Shown one piece after another: positions 52,080-55,142 of a stretch of DNA of 55,142 nucleotides; within the stretch, counting starts at the first letter, position 1; each line of letters starts with the position of its first letter. Made by a program: the position numbers and the translations under genes. Origin of the DNA: a bacterium (GTDB lineage: Bacteria > Bacteroidota > Bacteroidia > B-17B0 > Aurantibacillaceae). Below the pieces are notes generated by a model that was not told where the DNA came from, searched no databases, and saw only the letters and a program-made list of their open reading frames with translations. Location of the stretch: the NCBI GenBank assembly GCA_029945625.1, contig JAQSCW010000054.1, positions 14,083 to 69,224 on the forward strand, written 5' to 3'.

Positions 52080-54007
52080 TGGCGAAGATCTCTGCTATTG
52101 ACCGTTTAAAGGGTTTAAAAGCCTTATTAAAAATTGAACGGGACGAAGATTTCCGATTGTATAACGATTTGTTTTTACGCGCGAGTATTGAACTGCGAAA
52201 AAAGAATGGCCTTACCTGGTATCCGGTAAAAATAAACAATGAAGAGCTGGGTTCGGGAGATCTGCTACATCTCGATATTGAGCGTACCTCTCAAATAAAC
52301 ACGCCTCATCAATTCAGCTCCGGTAAAAATATTAGTCTGTTCAGCAACCAACACAATGAACAGTTTGAAATAAGCGGCACCATTAAGTCTGTTTCAAAAA
52401 ATTCATTAAAACTCATTATCAACTCCGATGAATTACCCGACTGGTGTTACGATGGAAAATTGGGTCTTAATATTCAGTTCGACGATAATAGTTACAACGA
52501 GATGCAACGTGCCCTGGATGTAGTGATAGATGCCAAACACAACCGGGTAGCGGAACTCCGGGAAATGATTGAAGGAGTTCTTCCACTCACTTTTGAGAAA
52601 GCAAACGATGAACTCATACTTCCTCAATTGAACCTCTCGCAAAACAGAGCCATCCGGCACATATTAAGTACGAACGATATCGCCGTGGTGCACGGTCCAC
52701 CCGGCACCGGAAAAACAACCAGCCTCGTCCATGCCATCCGATTAACACTTCAGGAAGAGAACCAAGTATTGGTATGCGCTCCCACCAATTCGGCTGTTGA
52801 TTTGCTTACTGAAAAACTTCTAGCAGTCGGCGTAGATGTATTGCGGCTGGGGCATCCCGCACGAATTTCAGAAGAATTGATGACGAGTAGTATGGATGGA
52901 CGAATTAGTGCTTCCCCGTATTATAAGGACATTAAAAATTTACGTCGCAATGCGGAAGAGTATTTTAGACTGGCGGGAAAATATAAACGCGTTTTTGGAA
53001 AAGAGGAAGCTCAACAACGCGCAGCTTATTATACAGAAGCAAAAACCTGCATCAAAGAAGCCCGTTTGCTCGAAGATTTTATTGTGGATGAATTATTCAA
53101 AAATGTTCAGGTCATTTGCTGCACACCGGTAACAAGTACTCACAGGGGCCTGAGCAGGAAACGTTTCGGGACTTTATTTTTCGACGAAGCCTCTCAAGCA
53201 CTTGAACCAATGGTGTGGATTCCGATGCTGAAATGCAAACGCCTGATTTTGGCGGGAGATCATTTTCAATTACCTCCTGTGGTAAAAAGTATGGAAGCGA
53301 AAAAAGGGGGTTTGGATCTCACCTTGTTGGACCGCTGCATCGAATTAAAAGGCACCATGGTATTACTGAACCGACAATACCGAATGAATTCGGTGATTAT
53401 GGGATTTAGCAATCACTATTTTTATGGCAACGAATTAATTGCCGATGAATCGGTGGCCACACATGCTTTATTAAACGATGATGGCAATTACCTCAGCATG
53501 GCCATCGAGTTCATTGATACCGCAGGTTGTAGTTTTGACGAGATTCAAAATCCCGAAACATTAAGTTATTCAAATCCCAAAGAAGGAGAAATACTCTTCA
53601 AACATCTTAAACAATTGTTGGAGGATTATACTACTCATGCGCTATTGCCACCCATAGATATCGGTATCATTGCGCCCTATAAAGAACAACGTGAATGGTT
53701 AAAAGATAATCTTTCGGGTTTGGAATTAAATTCAGAAAAACTGGCTTCCCTCAGCATTAAAACGGTTGACGGATTTCAAGGAGAAGAACGTGATGTGATT
53801 TATATTAGTTTGGTACGAAGCAACGACAAACATGAGATCGGATTTTTGAGTGATCTTCGGCGGATGAACGTGGCCATTACCCGTGCGAAGAAAAAACTGG
53901 TGGTGATTGGAGATAGTTCGACACTGGGCTCGAGCCCTTTTTATCAATCGTTTTTAGAGTATTGCGAGAAACATGGTTTGTACCGCACAGCTTGGGAATG
54001 GGCATAG
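52079..54007 (+). CDS. SF1 helicase of the UPF1/IGHMBP2-like group
   Basis: A 642-residue protein. The N-terminal 180 residues resemble the beta-barrel region of UPF1-like helicases. Walker A is GPPGTGKTT (206-214), motif Ia is VLVCAPTNSAVDLL, Walker B is LFFDEASQALEP, motif III is LILAGDHFQLPPVV, motif IV is LNRQYRMN, motif V is IKTVDGFQGEERDVIYISLVRS and motif VI is RRMNVAITRAKKKLVVIGD. It unwinds RNA or DNA with 5'-3' polarity in known relatives. It is widespread in Bacteroidota as a single-copy protein of unclear role. It is coupled to the preceding hydroxylase gene. Confidence 0.93.
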   Translation: MAKISAIDRLKGLKALLKIERDEDFRLYNDLFLRASIELRKKNGLTWYPVKINNEELGSGDLLHLDIERTSQINTPHQFSSGKNISLFSNQHNEQFEISGTIKSVSKNSLKLIINSDELPDWCYDGKLGLNIQFDDNSYNEMQRALDVVIDAKHNRVAELREMIEGVLPLTFEKANDELILPQLNLSQNRAIRHILSTNDIAVVHGPPGTGKTTSLVHAIRLTLQEENQVLVCAPTNSAVDLLTEKLLAVGVDVLRLGHPARISEELMTSSMDGRISASPYYKDIKNLRRNAEEYFRLAGKYKRVFGKEEAQQRAAYYTEAKTCIKEARLLEDFIVDELFKNVQVICCTPVTSTHRGLSRKRFGTLFFDEASQALEPMVWIPMLKCKRLILAGDHFQLPPVVKSMEAKKGGLDLTLLDRCIELKGTMVLLNRQYRMNSVIMGFSNHYFYGNELIADESVATHALLNDDGNYLSMAIEFIDTAGCSFDEIQNPETLSYSNPKEGEILFKHLKQLLEDYTTHALLPPIDIGIIAPYKEQREWLKDNLSGLELNSEKLASLSIKTVDGFQGEERDVIYISLVRSNDKHEIGFLSDLRRMNVAITRAKKKLVVIGDSSTLGSSPFYQSFLEYCEKHGLYRTAWEWA

Positions 54008-54103
54008 TGCAAAAGGACGGGGAAGCAGGAGACAAGACAAAAAGGACAAAAGACAAATCCTTATACTAAAAATATAAATAAACTTTTTTTAATTTTAAAT
54101 TGC

Positions 54104-54637
54104 ATGATTTCTAGAAATTATTTCTTTGTCTTAGTATTATTTGTATTAACCGCCTGCAAAAGTCATCAAGCGTCTGTGGCCATCAGCAATACCTACGACC
54201 CGGTTACCAATATTACGACCCTGATACAAGTGCCATATGGAAACATCGCCATTCCTGGCAAGTGGATTGAAGTAAACTTTAATACATCGCGTCAGCAAAC
54301 TTTTCTTAAGAATGCCGACAGTGTCAGCATCGCGGTTGGCAAGAATCCTCAAAAAAATTACAAGGTACATTCCTCAAATCAAAACGATAAACAATTTGTA
54401 AGTGCATTTTATAAATGGGACAGTAAGCAGCAGAAACATAAAGGGGAGATCATTGAGCTCTTAAATGATAATTCTGACAATGGCTATATTATTTGGCGAC
54501 TTAAGGGCCAGAACATTAATACAATTTTTTTATGTGGTGCAAAAAAATCGTTGTTCTATAATTTCGTCTGCTTCAGTCCTACTTGGACGGATCAACAAAG
54601 AATTCAGTTTTTGGTAAATCTTTTTTACACGAATTGA
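54104..54637 (+). CDS. Small lipoprotein of unknown function
   Basis: A 177-residue protein with a lipobox at C18 (FVLTACKSHQ). The mature part is a single compact domain (NITTLIQVPYGNIAIPGKWIEVNFNT, then QQTFLKNADSVSIAVGKNPQKNY). I recognise no family. The downstream end shows no clear terminator. It stands at the edge of a gene-free stretch that runs to the end of the window. Confidence 0.75.
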   Translation: MISRNYFFVLVLFVLTACKSHQASVAISNTYDPVTNITTLIQVPYGNIAIPGKWIEVNFNTSRQQTFLKNADSVSIAVGKNPQKNYKVHSSNQNDKQFVSAFYKWDSKQQKHKGEIIELLNDNSDNGYIIWRLKGQNINTIFLCGAKKSLFYNFVCFSPTWTDQQRIQFLVNLFYTN

Positions 54638-55142
54638 ATTAATCATAAGTCCGCACAATTGGACTATCTCTCCCAATCTCTAGTGCTTCTTCAAAGGAAC
54701 TGAGTTTTTTTAACACAGGACAAGGAGAAGCACAAATCCACTCTGTGTGCTCTGTGTTTTTTCCCGTGCGCTCTATGCCTGCCCGCCCGAAATAATCATC
54801 CATTTTGTCGTTCGGGCAAGGTTTATGCCTATTTTTTAAACACAGGGGCACAGAGAATAACAAAGGATTGTGAAAATCAATGTGCAGGAATAAAGAAAAT
54901 AATTAAACTGTTATTGTATATGCACGGATTGGCTGGCGCACAGACTAAGGCGCAAATCCGCGCAACCGGGGACAAGAAGTTTATACTTGGAAGATTGTGG
55001 TTTCTGCAACAACGGGAGAACAGAGGGTGCTGGCGGGGAGTGTGATGTTGATGAGGTAATTACTGTTTTTTTTTAACACAGAGGGCGCCTGACTTGTCCG
55101 GCTGATTTTTTGTAAATTATAACTCATTGATTATATGACAAT
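54638..55142. repeat. Gene-free end with dispersed CACAGAG-type repeat fragments
   Basis: T-run plus AACACAG fragments lie at 54705-54722, 54832-54860 and 55066-55088. The complementary form CTCTGTGTGCTCTGTG, followed by T, lies at 54741-54762 in inverted orientation. GCCCGAA (54785-54791) and TTCGGGC (54811-54817) form an additional inverted repeat. The pieces look like decayed copies of a dispersed intergenic element. I see no gene, RNA or recombinase here. Confidence 0.55.

Noticed and set aside
54639-54863. Minus-strand 74-codon frame at the window end
   Set aside because: It runs through repeat fragments, has no recognisable domain, and its composition follows the repeats.

Overview
The window reads as chromosomal DNA of a Bacteroidota bacterium (class Bacteroidia, lineage not resolvable by eye). 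The signs are seven secreted proteins with a C-terminal type IX secretion sorting domain (a PNP motif followed by about 75 residues ending in KLxx), a TonB-dependent receptor with a carboxypeptidase-regulatory-like N-terminus, several TAnnTTTG promoter elements typical of the phylum, poor Shine-Dalgarno sites, and a SiaB-family protein. Base composition is moderately AT-rich throughout and most genes are intact, so this is mostly core chromosome with accessory patches. No type IX secretion machinery gene is present here.

Layout. 1-340: an array of a 54-bp palindrome-ended repeat alternating with intrinsic-terminator hairpins. 0.5-1.7 kb: a two-gene toxin-antitoxin unit (XRE-HTH/Panacea antitoxin and RelE-like toxin) with a perfect 11-bp inverted repeat around its promoter. 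1.8-5.3 kb (minus strand): a U32-family Fe-S protein and an RND/MMPL exporter. 5.3-5.9 kb: a gene-free, strongly foldable stretch, then tRNA-Leu(CAG). 6.0-13.2 kb: a probable envelope-nutrient regulon, made of a PhoB-like response regulator, a TonB-dependent receptor, a secreted beta-helix protein, a small unknown protein and a second PhoB-like regulator with a degenerate receiver. Three promoters here carry TTAAC-like pentamers at strict 11-bp phase, the geometry of a Pho box. 13.2-26.7 kb: mixed housekeeping and envelope genes (thioredoxin-like, lytic transglycosylase, hemB, SiaB-like, aroK, MazG-like, UbiD, a membrane protein, a 45-codon overlapping ORF, cinA).

26.9-33.9 kb is the most striking region. 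An ECF sigma factor overlaps a gene whose product has a short cytoplasmic segment, one inner-membrane helix, a disordered Pro/Ser/Thr-rich linker of about 220 residues and a C-terminal outer-membrane-barrel-like domain. This is the architecture of a dual membrane-spanning anti-sigma factor. It is followed immediately by a PKD lipoprotein and two secreted multi-PKD proteins, which are likely outputs or partners of the sigma circuit.

34-43.5 kb (minus strand): holB-like, pth, a SET-domain protein, and then an overlapping five-gene run mfd - histidine kinase - substrate-binding lipoprotein - FecCD-type permease - ATPase, linking transcription-coupled repair to a metal-chelate ABC importer. 43.7-48.7 kb: two tandem paralogous secreted proteins with a CPPC thioredoxin-like motif, plus a smaller secreted protein. 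48.8-50.6 kb: a transaldolase-like aldolase fused to a KdsD-style CBS pair, followed by a KdsC-like HAD phosphatase. This is an unusual sugar-phosphate module whose active site departs from the family. 50.6-54.6 kb: YfiT/DinB-like enzyme, fatty acid hydroxylase, UPF1-like helicase and a lipoprotein. The last 500 bases hold interspersed CACAGAG-type repeat fragments and no gene I can support.
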